A stretch of 64,000 bases of DNA from Nereocystis luetkeana (GCA_031213475.1 JARUPZ010000013.1:3286731-3350730), one strand, 5' to 3'; positions 44,001 to 52,374 are shown, counted from the stretch's first letter. The notes: a model not told the origin generated them from the letters alone. Program-made: numbers and translations.

Positions 44001-46929
44001 CCAACATCATTATGCTATTATCCCATCGAAACCCCCTATTCGCCACGACTACGGCCATGCATGATATCGGGTACACCCCCCCCTCCCCTCCCTCCGCCAC
44101 CGCCGCCGCCGCCGCCGCCCCTCGACGCTGGTAACGTCGCTGGACCGAGGCCTCCGCAATCAGCTGGATCACTCACTCGTCCATCACGACCGCCGCCGCC
44201 GCCGCCTTTGTCCCCCCCGGATCTATGGTCACACGACTACGGCCATGCATGATATTGAGTACACTCCTCCTCCCTCCCCCCTATTCCCTACCCTTGTCGC
44301 CTCGACCTTCGAATTGGAAATCGCCGCTCAACCAGGCGTTGGCGAGCGTGGCGACGGTGTCGAAAGGGAAAGGGCACAAGAAAGACCATCGCTCTCCCAG
44401 CCGGGACAGAAGGAGGACCTCCTCCAGAGACAGAGAGAGGGGTCGCGATCGCTCTCGTGATCGGTCTCGGGATCGATCCCGCGATCGATCTCGGGATCGC
44501 TCGCGCGAACGATCTCGGGGCCGGGACCGCGGTAGAGACAGCTCGCGGGACAGCTCGAGGAGCCCCTCCAGGGGTCGGTCCAAGGACCGCTCCAGGGATC
44601 GTTCTAGGGACCGCTCTAGGGACCGTTCTAGAGATCGTTCGTCGGACCGCTCCAGGGACCGCAGCCGGGCCGGGAGGGATCGGCCAAGGGCGAGGAGCAG
44701 AGACAGCAGGTGAACCATTTGACACGATTTTTTGGCTTGAAGAAATTGTTGTCGACATGGTACTCGGGTTCCGTTCCTCGCGCCAAGGCTTCGCTTGGGC
44801 TCAGTTTCGCGGACTCCGTGTTGTGCCGGATCCCGGCAGACGCTGGCTCGAGAGTAGGGGTGGGTCGAGGTGTGGGTTAGTCGAACGCGCGCGTTAAACC
44901 TTTTAGAACTGCAGTCCCGTTTTGGGAACAAACCACTCAAATTCTAAGTAATTTGTGCCCAAAACGGGACTGCGGTCCTACAAGCACCCATGTCGCCAGT
45001 TCACCCCCCCCCCCCCACCCCCCCGCTGCCTTCTGTTCCTACCTCCTAGCCTTCTTCCCGGCGACTTCGATCTGGACAGGGGGTTAGGGCCAGTGCTCAG
45101 GCATTTCTGCCCGACGTTCAGTTTTGCAACGCGCCCGCCAAATGACGGTGTCTCGGCCGGCTGCGCCACTCGATCAGTGTGGTAGACGACACGCTTCGCT
45201 TTTCCTGTTCTCACCCTCTTCCCGATCTCCACCCCCCTCCCCTTCCTCCCCTCCCAATCTCCCCTCCAACGCCCCCGATCCGCTCCGCTGCCCCTCACTC
45301 CCCTCTTTCCTTTCCTCCTTCGGTCTTCCCCCTCGACCAATGGCGCGCGACTGATACAACAACTATAACAGGGACAGACATAGGTCACGGCAACAGGCGC
45401 AGCAGCACCACCGCAGCGCCGGTGGTGGCTTGAGGAGGGTCCACAGCAGGGAGGATAGCAGGGACAGGGCTGCCGCCTCCGCCGGCCACTACGGGGGGCG
45501 GGGCCCAGGCAATGGCCGGGAGCGAGACGGGCAGGATCGGGTGCGGGAGCGAGAGCGGGACGGGCGGGACTGGCACAGAAACGGAGGAGGCCGTAGTAGC
45601 GGGGGGGTGGGGGGCAGGGAAGGAGCCGGAGTCGGAGGTGGAGGAGGCGGTGGTGGGGGTGGGGGCGGAGGGGTAGGCGGGGACCGGAGCCGTGACCGTG
45701 GGAGGGTTTACCCGAGGAGCGGCGGGGGTCGCGAAGGCAGCAGCGGTGGCGGTGGCGCGAACGAAAGAGACAGGTGGGGGAGCGGAGGCGGGGCTCGGGG
45801 CGGGGTCGGGGGCGGGGACGAGGGCGATGGCGGTGGCGGCGCTCACCGGGGAGACGGAAACGGACGCAAGGGGGAGGGGCGTCCTGAGGGAGGTTCCCCG
45901 GAACGTTCCACGCATGTCGGGAGCAGTGCTGAAGGAAAAGATCTCGAAGAGGGCGGGGGGAGAGGGGGAGGGGTCAAGCACCCCGAGCTGAAGAGCACCG
46001 CTGTGCTGGTGGCCCCTGTGGAGATGTGAGAGCAAGGGCAGGAGGGTTCCGGTGCCGCGTTTTTGTGTTTCTTGTCTCGTGTTGTCTTCTGTTGTGTTGC
46101 GTTATGTTGTGTTGTGTTTTGTGATGTTACGTTGTGCTACAGTATGTTTTGTTGTACTGTGTTGTGTTATGTTGTGTTGTGCTGTGGTATTTGTAACTTT
46201 TGCGTTTTTGTTTTGTGTTTGTATGCTTTCGTATTTTTTTGTGTGTTTTTGTCTTTTTTTTTTTTTTTTGTCTTTTTGTGTGTTTCGCGTGTTGTTGGTT
46301 GGTATTGCTTCACTTTTTCGTCCGGCAAATGGGCAGCGTGACTGACTTGTCAATCGTAAATATGACGAAGAAAGCAACAAAAGGATGTGACTATTGCTAT
46401 AATCACGTAAATGCACGGCAAGCTCACGATGCGCAATCTAAAGAAAACCTTGTTTTTTTTCCTTCCTTGTAGATGTGGGCAGGCTACCGGTGGGTTTAGC
46501 TTTTCGCGGCGCCGGCTCTGTTCTGTTGGAGATTGTTTTTTTTGCTCAGACCTGGACGCTTTCCTTGACGTTTGGTCGGCCAGTCAGCAGTAGTGGATTC
46601 GGTCGGTTTTGTTGGTCGACGTTCTTCTTGTACCATCCCAGGAATCACAGTAGTGCGGTTATCGCAAAATAACCCCCCCGCCTCAGGAGCGGTTCGTAGG
46701 AGGATGCAGCTCGCCGCTCGCGTCGCTCGCCGAACATCTCACGGCGCTACGCGCTTGGTGCAAGCAATGCCTTCCTGCTCGGGGAAAACCCGACGTGCCC
46801 CTGTAGGGAGAGGAGGGTCTCTATGGCCACACGGCTACGGTCATGCATGGCGTGAGCACACACCCTCCTTATTGAGTCAAATAGCGAGTCAAATAGCAAG
46901 CCTTCAATCCAACTCAGCGGTAAAGTCAT

Positions 46930-46978
<49 letters not shown>

Positions 46979-49900
46979 AGAACATGACCCCCCCCCCCCC
47001 CTCTCCCCCCTGTTTTCTCTCTTGGTTTCTTTTGTTTCCACCTGTGCGTTTCGGGCGTCATCACGCGGCAGCGAGGAGCCCAAGATACTGGGAAGCATCT
47101 CCGTGGTTGGAGAGGGGACGAAAGAGGACAAGGAGGCGGCGGTGGAGAGGGGTGAGAGGGCGGTTGAGGCTCCGATGTTCTGCAGCGTTTGTCGTTCCTC
47201 TATCGCACCAAGATTGGTCCCCTCGGATTCCGTTGGTGGTGGTGGTGGTGGTGGTGTTGGTGATGTTGGTGTTGGTGTTGGTGTTGTTGGTGGTGGGGTT
47301 GGGGGTGGGGTTGGTGTTGGTGTTGGTGATGTTGGTGTTGGTGATGTTGGGGGTGGTGTTGGTGGTGTTCTTGTTGGTGATGTTGGTGTTGGTGATGTTG
47401 GTGATGTTGGTGTTGGTGATGTTGGTGTGGGTGATGTCGGTGTTGGTGATGTTGGTGCTCATGTTGGTTGTGTTAGTGTTAGCGTTCTTGTGGGGGTTGT
47501 CGTTGTTGTCTCAATGGCCGTCGTTTTTCCTTGATGTTGATGTTGCCCTTTAGAGGTTGGTGTCGAACTTGTAGTTGTCATTGTTTTTCCAGTACCCCGG
47601 ACGACCAAAAGGGAGACAACGACGCTATCATTAGGCGGCATGTTTCCTCGTTCCCCCGTCGATCTTCGCGTGTGCGCTCGCGTTCACTGTCCCTCCCCCC
47701 CCCCCCTCTCTCTCCCCCCGCCTGCCTGCCCTGCCCCTCCCGTTCTTCTTCCCCCTCCCGACCCCCCCCTCCCCCTCCCCGACCTCCTCCCATCTGACTT
47801 TATAATCGATTTCCGCCTTTTGCTCCTCGTTTGTATCGTCTGGGAATCGTAACAGCAAAACTGCCAGATCTTCGCATGGTCATCGAGCGCTCCCGCCGCA
47901 GGGTAAAACCCGCGCAGGAGTTGGGGAAAGGGGAGGAGGAGAGGGAAGAGAGGGGGGGGGGGGCGGAGGCGGTGAAGGCTCCGAGGGGCAGGATGGGGGG
48001 AGTTCTTGGAACTATGCGAGGCTTTTCTCCCGGTGAGGAGGCGATACGTTTAGTAATAGGAGGGTGGTGGAGTTATGTTGAAAACTGGACCACATATGTA
48101 GTTGAGAAGTATCAGGTACCGGGTACCTGGTATTTTTTTTGTTGGGGAGAGGGAGCGACAGAGGGACGGATTGAGAGGGGAGAGGGAAGATGGAAGAAAG
48201 GAGAGTTGAGCGAGAGCGGAGAGAGGGAGCGAGGGGGCGAGGGAGAGGGAGAGAAGGAGAAGAGAGGGGGGGGAGAGTCAGAGAGGAAGAGAAAGAGAAA
48301 AAAGAGCATTCGGGAAAGCAGCACGAAAAATGAAAAAAATCGAAACAAAACGAAACGACTAAAAAAGAGAAAATGGTTGGCACGCAAAAGCAACGGAAAA
48401 ATATTAAGAAACGAAAAAAAGAAGATAAAGAAGAGAAAAGAAAAAAAGAAAAAAGAGAAGAAAAAAAGAAGAAAAAAGAAAAAAGGAAGAGAGGACGAAA
48501 AAAAAAAGGAAAAGAAAGAAAAAAATAGCGCTGAAGAGTAGGAGGGAAACTTTTTTTCTTCTTTGCTGTCGTTGTAGTATTGAAAATGAAGAAAAAAAAA
48601 GAAGAGCTGAAGAGTAGGAGGGATGTTTGATGTCGTTGTTGTGGTTAGGGTCGCCGGGAGTTGGGGTTTGCACACCATGGCATTCTTGGCAAGCAGCTTT
48701 GGGGATGGTTGCGGTGGCGGTGGCGATGGTGGTGATGGAATTGGGGGCCGCGAGAGCGCATGTCTGGTGGCAGAAGGTTCCACGGCTAGGAGGGGCCATC
48801 GGTGCCTACTCGATGGTTTTGAGGGAATACACAGTCCTGAACTGTACGTACGTAGGACACAGCTCATGTTGTCGGGCGGGAAGCCGTATGTATAGTCGGC
48901 ATGACTTATGGGAATGCTTTGCTTGGTTTCAGATATGTCCTCTGCAGATCCTACCAAACATCTGATACCGGCAGATCCATGACCTAGATGATCTAGGCGA
49001 TTTAGGTTACCTAGATGATTGAGATGATCTATTACGGGGGGCCATAGTAGATAGGACCAAATATTGATGGTAAAAATACGAAAATATACAGGTTTTCGTG
49101 CGTATCATAGGTCTTATTAGCTATGGTCCCCCGTAATAGAGGATCACCTGTCTGTCCGAGGTATCGAAGGTTCCGCGTCGAACTGGAATTATGCTGCAAG
49201 GGAAGGTTTTGGTAGCGGTGCGCGTTGGTCGTCCGACACTCGACGTTTTTCTTCACCGCGGTAGCCGCGATCGCGGCGGCGGTGGCGGCGGTGGCGGCGG
49301 TGGTTGTGGTGGCGGCAGACGGCGGCGGTAGTGGGCACCGCGGAGCTGTGCACCGAAATGGTGGTTGGCGTGGCCAGGGCACGAAGCCGTCAAGAGCAAG
49401 AATGAGAGGAGCGCAAACACGAACGAGAGGGCGTGTTTGTTTCTCTTGGAGGAGAAAAAAATACGTTACTACAGAAGGGTCTCCACTGAAAAGTACAGTA
49501 TGTGCGGGAGAGGGAAAGCGTTGGGAGATCGGTCTTTTTGAGCACCTTCGAGGCCTCGTTTTGGCCTTGTAGTTTCCTTTGGCTTACGCTCTTCCGGCAG
49601 GTGGCGCGCCACTCCCAACACCAATCGCTGCAAGTTCTGTCGTTCGTTGTACCCGTACGGTCCTTCTGAACAAGGTTGTCTGCTTTGAGACGTGTTCTTC
49701 GTCTTCCGAAAAAACACGGGACGGGGTGGGTGCGCGTTTGGAATCTAAAGAAGTTAAGACACCCTACAGGTAGCTGCTCCAAGACGAAACACTTGGAATT
49801 AGAGTCGGGTCTGGGCTTCTTCTGTACAGCGCGGTACCAAAAGGACTTCACATGCTTTTTTTTTTTTCACATGGTTTTTGTTGTAGGCGAGCGGTCCGCC

Positions 49901-52374
49901 AAAGGAGCAAAAGCTCGGGGTCGTCGGTTCCTCGATGCATGTACGTACGAAAGCAACAGCAAGAAGACCTCGGTCGCTCCTCACTCAGCTTCGAGATGTC
50001 AGGAACACGTAACGCATGGCGATTCCGCGTGCAACAGCGGGTTCGCATCCAGGCATAAAATATCCAACGGTGGATCCATACCCAACGGTCGGATCGGGTG
50101 TCGGGTATCGGTAGTTATTGCCTCCTTTTTTACATACAGTAGGTCATATCAACCCCCCCCCCCTCAACCGTCATGCCTCTCCCGTCCCTCCCACCCGTAC
50201 TCCCTAATCCCCACTACCCTCTAACCCCACCCCCCCCCACTACCGTCTTCCATTTCCCCCCTATCCCCACCTAGCCCCCCCCCCTGCCCCAACCGCCGAT
50301 CCTCAACCCCCGACGACCCCACCCCCCTCCCCCCATCTCCATCCCCCTCCTTCCCTCCCCAATGCTGACGCTCCTGCAACTCAGAAGGCCCATCATCGAA
50401 CGGCAAAGAGGCGGGTTTGAAGCGGGGACTGGGGGCTGACATGTCCTCCCAAGCTAAGGCGCGTTCTACCCCCGGAGCGCGGTTGCTGTCGTCGGCGGTG
50501 ATGCAGAGCCTGCAGTATCCAAGGGTTTCTAGGCAGGATTCTGGCGGTGGCGGTGGTGGCGGCGGGAGGGAGGGGAGAGAGAAGAGGCGCAAGAGCGGCG
50601 ATGGGACTGCTGTGGCTGGTGGTGGTGGTGATAATGGCGGTGATGATTCTGGGTGAGGATGGTGGTGGCTCTGCGTTCATGGGTGGGGCGTAGGCGGTGG
50701 TGGTGCTGGTTGTGTTGCTGTTGTTGTAGGTGTTGATGTTGGTGTTGGTGGTGGAGGTGTTGATGTTGGGTTTTGATGTTGGGTTTGATGTTGGTGTTGT
50801 GTTAGTGTTGGTATTGGTGTTGATGGTGTTGGTGGTGGTATTGCTAGTGGTGGTGGCGTGTTGGTGTTGGTGTTGTTGGTGTTTGTGTTGGTTTTTGATC
50901 ATGCAGATCCCACCCGGCAGGTATGTGCGCAAGAGCCGTGTCTTACACAGGTCCCCACCAGGAGAAACAAGTCTACTGTAGATCGCTTAGGTCGTGCATC
51001 TCTATCACACCCGAAATATCTGGATCATGGCATGGGGGATGTGATCTGATCTGTCTAGTGCTTGCTGACCTTTTCCTTGCCAACCTGTCCATCCGCTTCG
51101 CCCCTCCCCCATCGTCCCGCAGAAGCCCGAGAAACGCAGTTCATAACCAGACGGATGCTGAGGTGGAGGAAGGGGACGGTTATAATAACGCCTCGATCGA
51201 TCCGGTAGAGGGTGGAGGTGTACGAACGCTCCGTGCGTCGGCGCCGGAGTTTAGGGCGCACGACGGCTACGAACGGCAACGAGGTCAGCTGGAGGAGGGA
51301 GTGAGCGACGCCGCCGCCAGCTTCACCCTCACCGTCACCCCTGCCCCCGGCTCGGCTACCGTGTCTTCGGTGGGAGCGTCCGCCATCTGGGGACGCTTGG
51401 GACCGCGCGCTAACTCCACCAATCTCAGCAAAAGAAACTTCCACGGTCGGAGTTACCCCGACGCGGACGCCGCCATTGCCGCCGCTGATGACCAGAGTGC
51501 CGGCGCAGGCGGTGGCGGCGGACGGGGCGGGGGTGATCAGCAGGAGTGGTCTCCTCACCCGGCTGCCGTCGACATTCCGGAGTCTCCGCCCGAGCCGACG
51601 GACGAGTGGGCCCCCGCGGTGAGGGGTGGGTATGGTGGTGGTGGTGCTGGCGGTGGTGGTGATGGTATCGGTGGTGATGTTGGTGGTGGTGGTGGTGGCA
51701 GCGGCGGTTACGGTAACGGTGGCGAACGCTTTGCCGCCGTCACTGTCGCCACAGCCGCCACCGCCTTCCACGGCGAGGAAACTTCCACGGGTGCCGGCGC
51801 GGCGGGGGGTGGGTGGCCCAGTGGCAACCGCGGGAGGGGTGGTGGGGGTCGATTTGGTCGCGGGGGGGGGCGGAATAACACGTGGGTCCGGGAAGGCTTG
51901 AGGGGGACCGGGGGAGCGTATGGGCGAGGCGGGCGAGCTGCGACCGCCCCCGCTGCTAGCACCGCCTCCGCTGGCACCGTCGCCGCTGGTGCGACCGCCG
52001 CAGGGGCCGGAGCTGGGGTGGAGATGGTGGGAGAAGGCGGGTGGGATGCAGGGGGGAGGGGTTATCTCGGAAGAGGCGGGGGTCGACGGGGGGGCTACCG
52101 ATGGGGTCGAGGCGGGCGCGGGAGGGGTCCCGTGTTTCGGAGCTTGGGGTATGGGGGGGGCTGGCATTCCACTGGCAGTGTTGCGTCGGGCGGGGCGGTG
52201 GCTGCGGCGGCGGCCGCATCGGCGGCGGCTGCGACTGCTGCGGCGGCTGCGGCAGCGGTAGGGGGTGTGGGAGCGGTGGACGGGAAGCGAGAAACGTGGA
52301 ACAAGGTTTGGGTCAGGAAAGAGTTGCGGACGGAGAGCGACAACGGGGCTGCTCAGCAGAATGGAGACGCGTAG
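31894..52374 (+). CDS. PWI-like domain, RS- and RGG-rich RNA-processing protein (10 exons)
   Basis: Joined exons: 31894-32046, 32994-33094, 35882-35944, 42112-42340, 44336-44709, 45372-46025, 47072-47151, 47856-47902, 50537-50652, 51123-52374. The total is 3069 nt, 1022 residues plus TAG. Every splice phase agrees, which is the main evidence for the model. Residues about 50-115 (KKLEELMKEPCDDAFPEYI, REICSQLEDLL, AFSKWLGGHL) resemble the PWI-like N-terminus of RBM26/RBM27. Residues 190-310 are Arg-Asp-Arg-Ser repeats, 310-525 Gly/Arg/Asp-rich, 525-605 charged and 606-1022 Gly/Arg-rich with Ala runs. PWI folds bind nucleic acid, and RBM26/27 act in nuclear RNA surveillance and mRNA processing; transferring that role is inference. 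No CCCH finger or RRM is seen, so it may instead be a distinct SR-type protein. The start ATG has A at -3. Confidence 0.75.
32047..32993 (+). other. PWI/RS gene intron 1
   Basis: T-rich DNA with a short TTG run (32318-32340) and a GATC-rich repeat (32710-32975) reaching the exon 2 acceptor. Confidence 0.65.
32710..32975. repeat. GATC-rich repeat, long copy
   Basis: ATTCCTGATCTGTACGATCT, TGTTGCCGGGTGGGAG, GGTTGGATCTGTACCGTG and GCAGGTGATGCAC follow the same order as at 17222-17470. Its end lies about 20 nt before exon 2. Confidence 0.6.
32994..33094 (+). CDS. PWI/RS gene exon 2 (PWI-like core)
   Basis: Encodes GAVTKKLEELMKEP and YITVMASNGKTI. The acceptor is cgcgacag and the donor AG|gtaccg. 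The composition is sharply different from the flanking GATC repeat. Confidence 0.8.
33221..33327. mobile_element. Palindromic MITE family B, copy
   Basis: TTAACCCTTTCAGGACTGCA and the inverse end AGTTCTAAAAGGGTTAA. TTGGGGACA and TGTCCCCAA form the inner arms. Confidence 0.75.
33725..33826 (+). repeat. (TTG)n/(GGT)n array
   Basis: About five TTG units, then about 16 GGT units, a GTTGGT segment and seven further GGT units. Confidence 0.9.
34026..34262. mobile_element. 240-bp TIR element D, copy 2 (inverted)
   Basis: Reverse-complement of 16034-16273 across its whole length. The left TIR TTCTACGATAGTGGT is intact and the right TIR has one change (CTATCGGAGAA). Confidence 0.7.
34415..34511. mobile_element. 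Palindromic MITE family B, copy
   Basis: TAACCCTTTTAGAACCGCAG and inverse end CTGCGGTTCTAAAAGGGCTA, with TGGGGACAAA and TTTGTCCCCA inside. It is among the best-preserved copies. Confidence 0.8.
34735..34830 (-). repeat. LINE 3'-tail repeat, inverted and degenerate
   Basis: Starts as a TTG/TTTG run, then GTTCTCACATT-ACTGGTTG, ATGCAGTTCGTGGTCGCAGG and ACAAGCTCCAATA. This is the reverse of the 25.6-kb tail with substitutions. Confidence 0.55.
34855..34985 (+). repeat. Dispersed repeat shared with 11330-11455
   Basis: TCGTCCTTTCTATCCGGCTC, CTGCCCGTCCTGATTCCTGA and CTGTGGTCACAGACTATGAG run parallel to the 11.3-kb copy. Confidence 0.6.
35271..35367. mobile_element. Palindromic MITE family B, copy
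   Basis: CCCCTTTAGGACCGCAGTCC and the inverse end AACGGGACTGCATTCCTAAA, with TTTTTGGGGAAAA and TTTTTCCCCAAAA inner arms. Confidence 0.8.
35882..35944 (+). CDS. PWI/RS gene exon 3 (PWI-like core)
   Basis: 63 nt completing Arg and encoding EICSQLEDLLTAGTATAFSK plus two bases of Trp. Acceptor gttgacag, donor TG|gtgagg. Confidence 0.8.
36015..36690 (+). repeat. Dispersed ~600-bp family, near-complete copy
   Basis: Runs from TTATTTTGTATAGGTTGGG through GGCAACGACACTGTAAAATA, GAGTTAGATCATTTGTGCGA, GCCTCACAAGCGGTTCTTAG and CCCGACATGCTCCGTCCC to a triple GTCATACGACTACGGCC-type end. It is colinear with 43452-43990. There is no open frame of note and no clear TIR. Confidence 0.7.
36985..37185 (-). repeat. 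SINE-like segment with tRNA box B
   Basis: On the minus strand a box-B-like GGGGTTCGAATCCC lies near 37150. It is followed by sequence (GTCGTGG... reversed: AAGCCGTGGTCACAGATATC) shared with the 54.6-kb SINE. MITE A copy 8 sits where the rest of the tRNA head should be. Confidence 0.45.
37186..37298. mobile_element. Palindromic MITE family A, copy 8
   Basis: CTTACGGGGGACCATAGTAA and TCCTATTTCTGTGGTTCACC; the right end has decayed to CACCGTGATAG. Confidence 0.75.
37317..37427. mobile_element. Palindromic MITE family A, copy 9
   Basis: CTATTACGGGGGACCATAGT and inverse end CCAGGGTCTCCCGTAGTAG. It lies only 18 bp from copy 8 and is very similar to it internally. Confidence 0.8.
38908..40034 (-). 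pseudogene. Tyrosine recombinase (YR), frameshifted
   Basis: N-terminal SAM-like region (TPDDVFGFLRYLDTQGKGT, CARRYAAESIRKG), then KEHGKGEEWDPARRVGNPCA, RDIALYALAFF, the Arg box MRRGYDLS (in a shifted frame), FNFQFG, VCPETRASRAVTAYISAAQR, LSAARMTASLQAHLREAG, FRVGGSL and IMKIGGWKTE. The frame breaks at a run of six T before MRRG, again before FNFQFG and again before the HYIGAT-type tyrosine. The His of the H-x-x-R box reads Arg (MRSFRVGG). The copy is inactive. Confidence 0.8.
40038..40799 (-). CDS. Unidentified ORF upstream of the recombinase
   Basis: 253 codons, rich in Ala/Pro/Gly, ending in a Cys/Trp/Arg-rich segment (QCLDCKSKPWNCRRSKMW). It lies immediately 5' of the recombinase in element orientation and may be its N-terminal extension or a gag-like product. 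A 32-bp inverted repeat (40160-40191 with 40367-40398) lies inside it. No known family is recognised. Confidence 0.45.
   Translation of the reverse strand: MPRTTRSTPAPPQSEGATAPVPAAPAVRLPNPNPDRAAATLVDSATTLEDLPCFIPGALGAGMVLGLERVILATGGSCAAGSHSQVSCALGWVAMRFSPRPGADTWPQVLEAAEKRATSSRGGASRAYREVEATPHFGPAAVPWPPGFTLAEVVPAGVTSTSALWAAGAPVPAAPDPSLGLPVVSSTSEAPWRRTQCLDCKSKPWNCRRSKMWRTINTHSGCRSLCMSRSSRHGDKQYWQRWKGAPGKYGKAG
40160..40398. repeat. 32-bp inverted repeat with ~175-nt loop
   Basis: The arms at 40160-40191 and 40367-40398 begin GCCACATTTTGGACCT and end AGGTCCAAAATGTGGC, with a single mismatch over 32 bp. In RNA this would form a long hairpin inside the element. Confidence 0.85.
40982..42111. other. 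Unassigned part of PWI/RS intron 3
   Basis: AT-richer DNA with two TACCAGGTA motifs (41128, 41620). There is no repeat shared with the rest of the window and no protein-like frame. Confidence 0.5.
42112..42340 (+). CDS. PWI/RS gene exon 4
   Basis: Completes Trp, ends the PWI-like helix with LGGHLRGLEEK, then a Lys/Ser/Gly-rich linker (KASKKSWSSDK). Acceptor gccgacag, donor AAG|gtaggg. Confidence 0.78.
43129..43262 (+). repeat. Dispersed-family fragment
   Basis: Contains CCTTCGCGCTTGGTGCAAGC, GTCTGCCTGGTCGGTGAAAA, GACGTGCTCCGTCGCGGC and GGTCATACGACTACGGCCAT, which is the right half of the family. Confidence 0.65.
43452..43990 (+). repeat. Dispersed ~600-bp family, near-complete copy
   Basis: Colinear with 36015-36600 from TTGGGTTGG/GATGGGTTGG through GAGTTAGATCATTTGTGCGA to CATGCATGACATCGAGTAC, with the same C-run following GAGTACA. 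Divergence is low. Confidence 0.7.
44336..44709 (+). CDS. PWI/RS gene exon 5 (RS/RD repeats)
   Basis: 374 nt encoding ALASVATVSKGKG and then more than 90 residues of alternating Arg with Ser/Asp. Acceptor caaccag, donor AG|gtgaac. Such repeats are phosphorylated and mediate splicing-factor contacts in SR proteins. Confidence 0.78.
44710..45371 (+). other. PWI/RS gene intron 5
   Basis: Contains one MITE B copy (44893-44983) and C-rich DNA leading into the exon 6 acceptor. Confidence 0.65.
44893..44983. mobile_element. Palindromic MITE family B, copy
   Basis: TTAAACCTTTTAGAACTGCA, TTTTGGGAACAAACCACTCA and inverse arm CCCAAAACGGGACTGCGGTC. Confidence 0.8.
45372..46025 (+). CDS. PWI/RS gene exon 6 (Gly/Arg/Asp-rich)
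   Basis: Begins DRHRSRQQAQQHH and continues with RERDG and long Gly runs to KHPELKSTAVLVAPVE. The acceptor is ataacag and the donor AT|gtgaga. The alternative of reading on to TGA at 46027-46029 would end the protein; the phase match with exon 7 argues for splicing. Confidence 0.7.
46676..46862 (+). repeat. Dispersed-family fragment
   Basis: GGAGGATGCAGCTCGCCGCT, CGCGCTTGGTGCAAGCAATG and ATGGCCACACGGCTACGG match the right half of the family with moderate divergence. Confidence 0.6.
46928..46978 (+). repeat. (TTG)n microsatellite
   Basis: Seventeen uninterrupted TTG units beside a C-run. Confidence 0.95.
47072..47151 (+). CDS. PWI/RS gene exon 7
   Basis: Completes Ile and encodes EEPKILGSISVVGEGTKED. 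Acceptor gcggcag, donor G|gtgaga, phase 1. Confidence 0.65.
47152..47855 (+). other. PWI/RS gene intron 7 with GTTGGTGAT minisatellite
   Basis: The minisatellite fills about 47230-47465. The remainder is C-rich with a long pyrimidine tract (about 47685-47800). Confidence 0.7.
47230..47465 (+). repeat. GTTGGTGAT/GTTGGTGTT minisatellite
   Basis: Nonamer units of GTTGGTGAT, GTTGGTGTT and GTGGTGGTG mixed over 236 bp. A related array lies at 50640-50900. Confidence 0.85.
47856..47902 (+). CDS. PWI/RS gene exon 8 (47 nt)
   Basis: Completes Ala and encodes KLPDLRMVIERSRRR, ending in phase 0. Acceptor gtaacag, donor AGG|gtaaaa. The call rests on phase and on continuity of a charged helix. Confidence 0.58.
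48170..48620 (+). repeat. Long purine-rich tract
   Basis: About 450 bp of almost only A and G, GAGGGA-type first and then GAAAAA-type. The strand asymmetry is extreme and no protein signature exists in any frame. Confidence 0.85.
48835..49028. repeat. GATC-rich repeat, degenerate copy
   Basis: Contains CATGTTGTCGGGCGGGAAGC, GCAGATCCATGACCTAGATG and GATGATCTATTACGG, the last leading into MITE A. Confidence 0.5.
49029..49139. mobile_element. Palindromic MITE family A, copy 10
   Basis: CTATTACGGGGGGCCATAGT and inverse end CTATGGTCCCCCGTAATAG. It is inserted at the edge of a GATC-rich repeat, like copy 1 about 100 bp from one. Confidence 0.8.
50537..50652 (+). CDS. PWI/RS gene exon 9
   Basis: 116 nt encoding DSGGGGGGGREGREKRRK and an Asp/Gly-rich end. 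The acceptor is ctaggcag and the donor GG|gtgagg. It is the only stretch found between exons 8 and 10 with matching phases at both ends. Confidence 0.55.
50653..51122 (+). other. PWI/RS gene intron 9
   Basis: A GTTGGTGTT-type minisatellite (50690-50895) followed by a GATC-rich fragment (50895-51050) and a C/T-rich acceptor tract. Confidence 0.7.
51123..52374 (+). CDS. PWI/RS gene exon 10 (Gly/Arg-rich C-terminus, stop)
   Basis: A 417-residue open exon to TAG. It contains SAIWGRLGPRANSTNLSKR (near residue 694), NTWVREGL (near 858) and KVWVRKEL (near 1000) within Gly/Arg and Ala runs. The acceptor is gtcccgcag. A W-G-R motif also occurs in plant CCCH/RRM proteins of the RBM26 group, a weak supporting link. 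Confidence 0.72.

Larger units (their letters stand above)
42341..44335 (+). other. PWI/RS gene intron 4
   Basis: Starts G-rich (42341-42500), then carries dispersed-family pieces (42795-42868, 43129-43262, 43452-43990, 44045-44075, 44215-44262) separated by C-runs and short CCG arrays. Confidence 0.7.
46026..47071 (+). other. PWI/RS gene intron 6
   Basis: A TGTTGTG/TGTTACG-rich stretch (46070-46200), T-runs, a dispersed-family fragment (46676-46862), a (TTG)n array (46928-46978) and a C-run. Confidence 0.65.
47903..50536 (+). other. PWI/RS gene intron 8
   Basis: A purine-only tract (48170-48620), a GATC-rich repeat (48835-49028), MITE A copy 10 (49029-49139) and a GGC-rich stretch (49250-49330). 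The rest is unassigned, with a C-rich stretch 50150-50360. Confidence 0.65.

Noticed and set aside
46572-47534. 320-codon plus-strand frame over exon 7 and a minisatellite
   Set aside because: Only the 80 nt of exon 7 have splice signals and phase support; the rest is TTG and GTTGGTGAT repeats.
47831-48541. 236-codon Lys/Glu/Arg frame
   Set aside because: Apart from the first 47 nt (exon 8) it translates a purine-only tract.
49225-49572. GGC-rich frame with GHRGAVHRNGGWRGQ, possible extra exon of the PWI/RS gene
   Set aside because: An acceptor (ggcggcag) exists, but no donor with a matching phase was found, and exons 8 to 9 already join in frame.
50221-50592. Minus-strand frame with YCRLCITADDSNRAPGVERA
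   Set aside because: It looks protein-like for about 60 residues but overlaps exon 9 antisense and has no supported splice partners.
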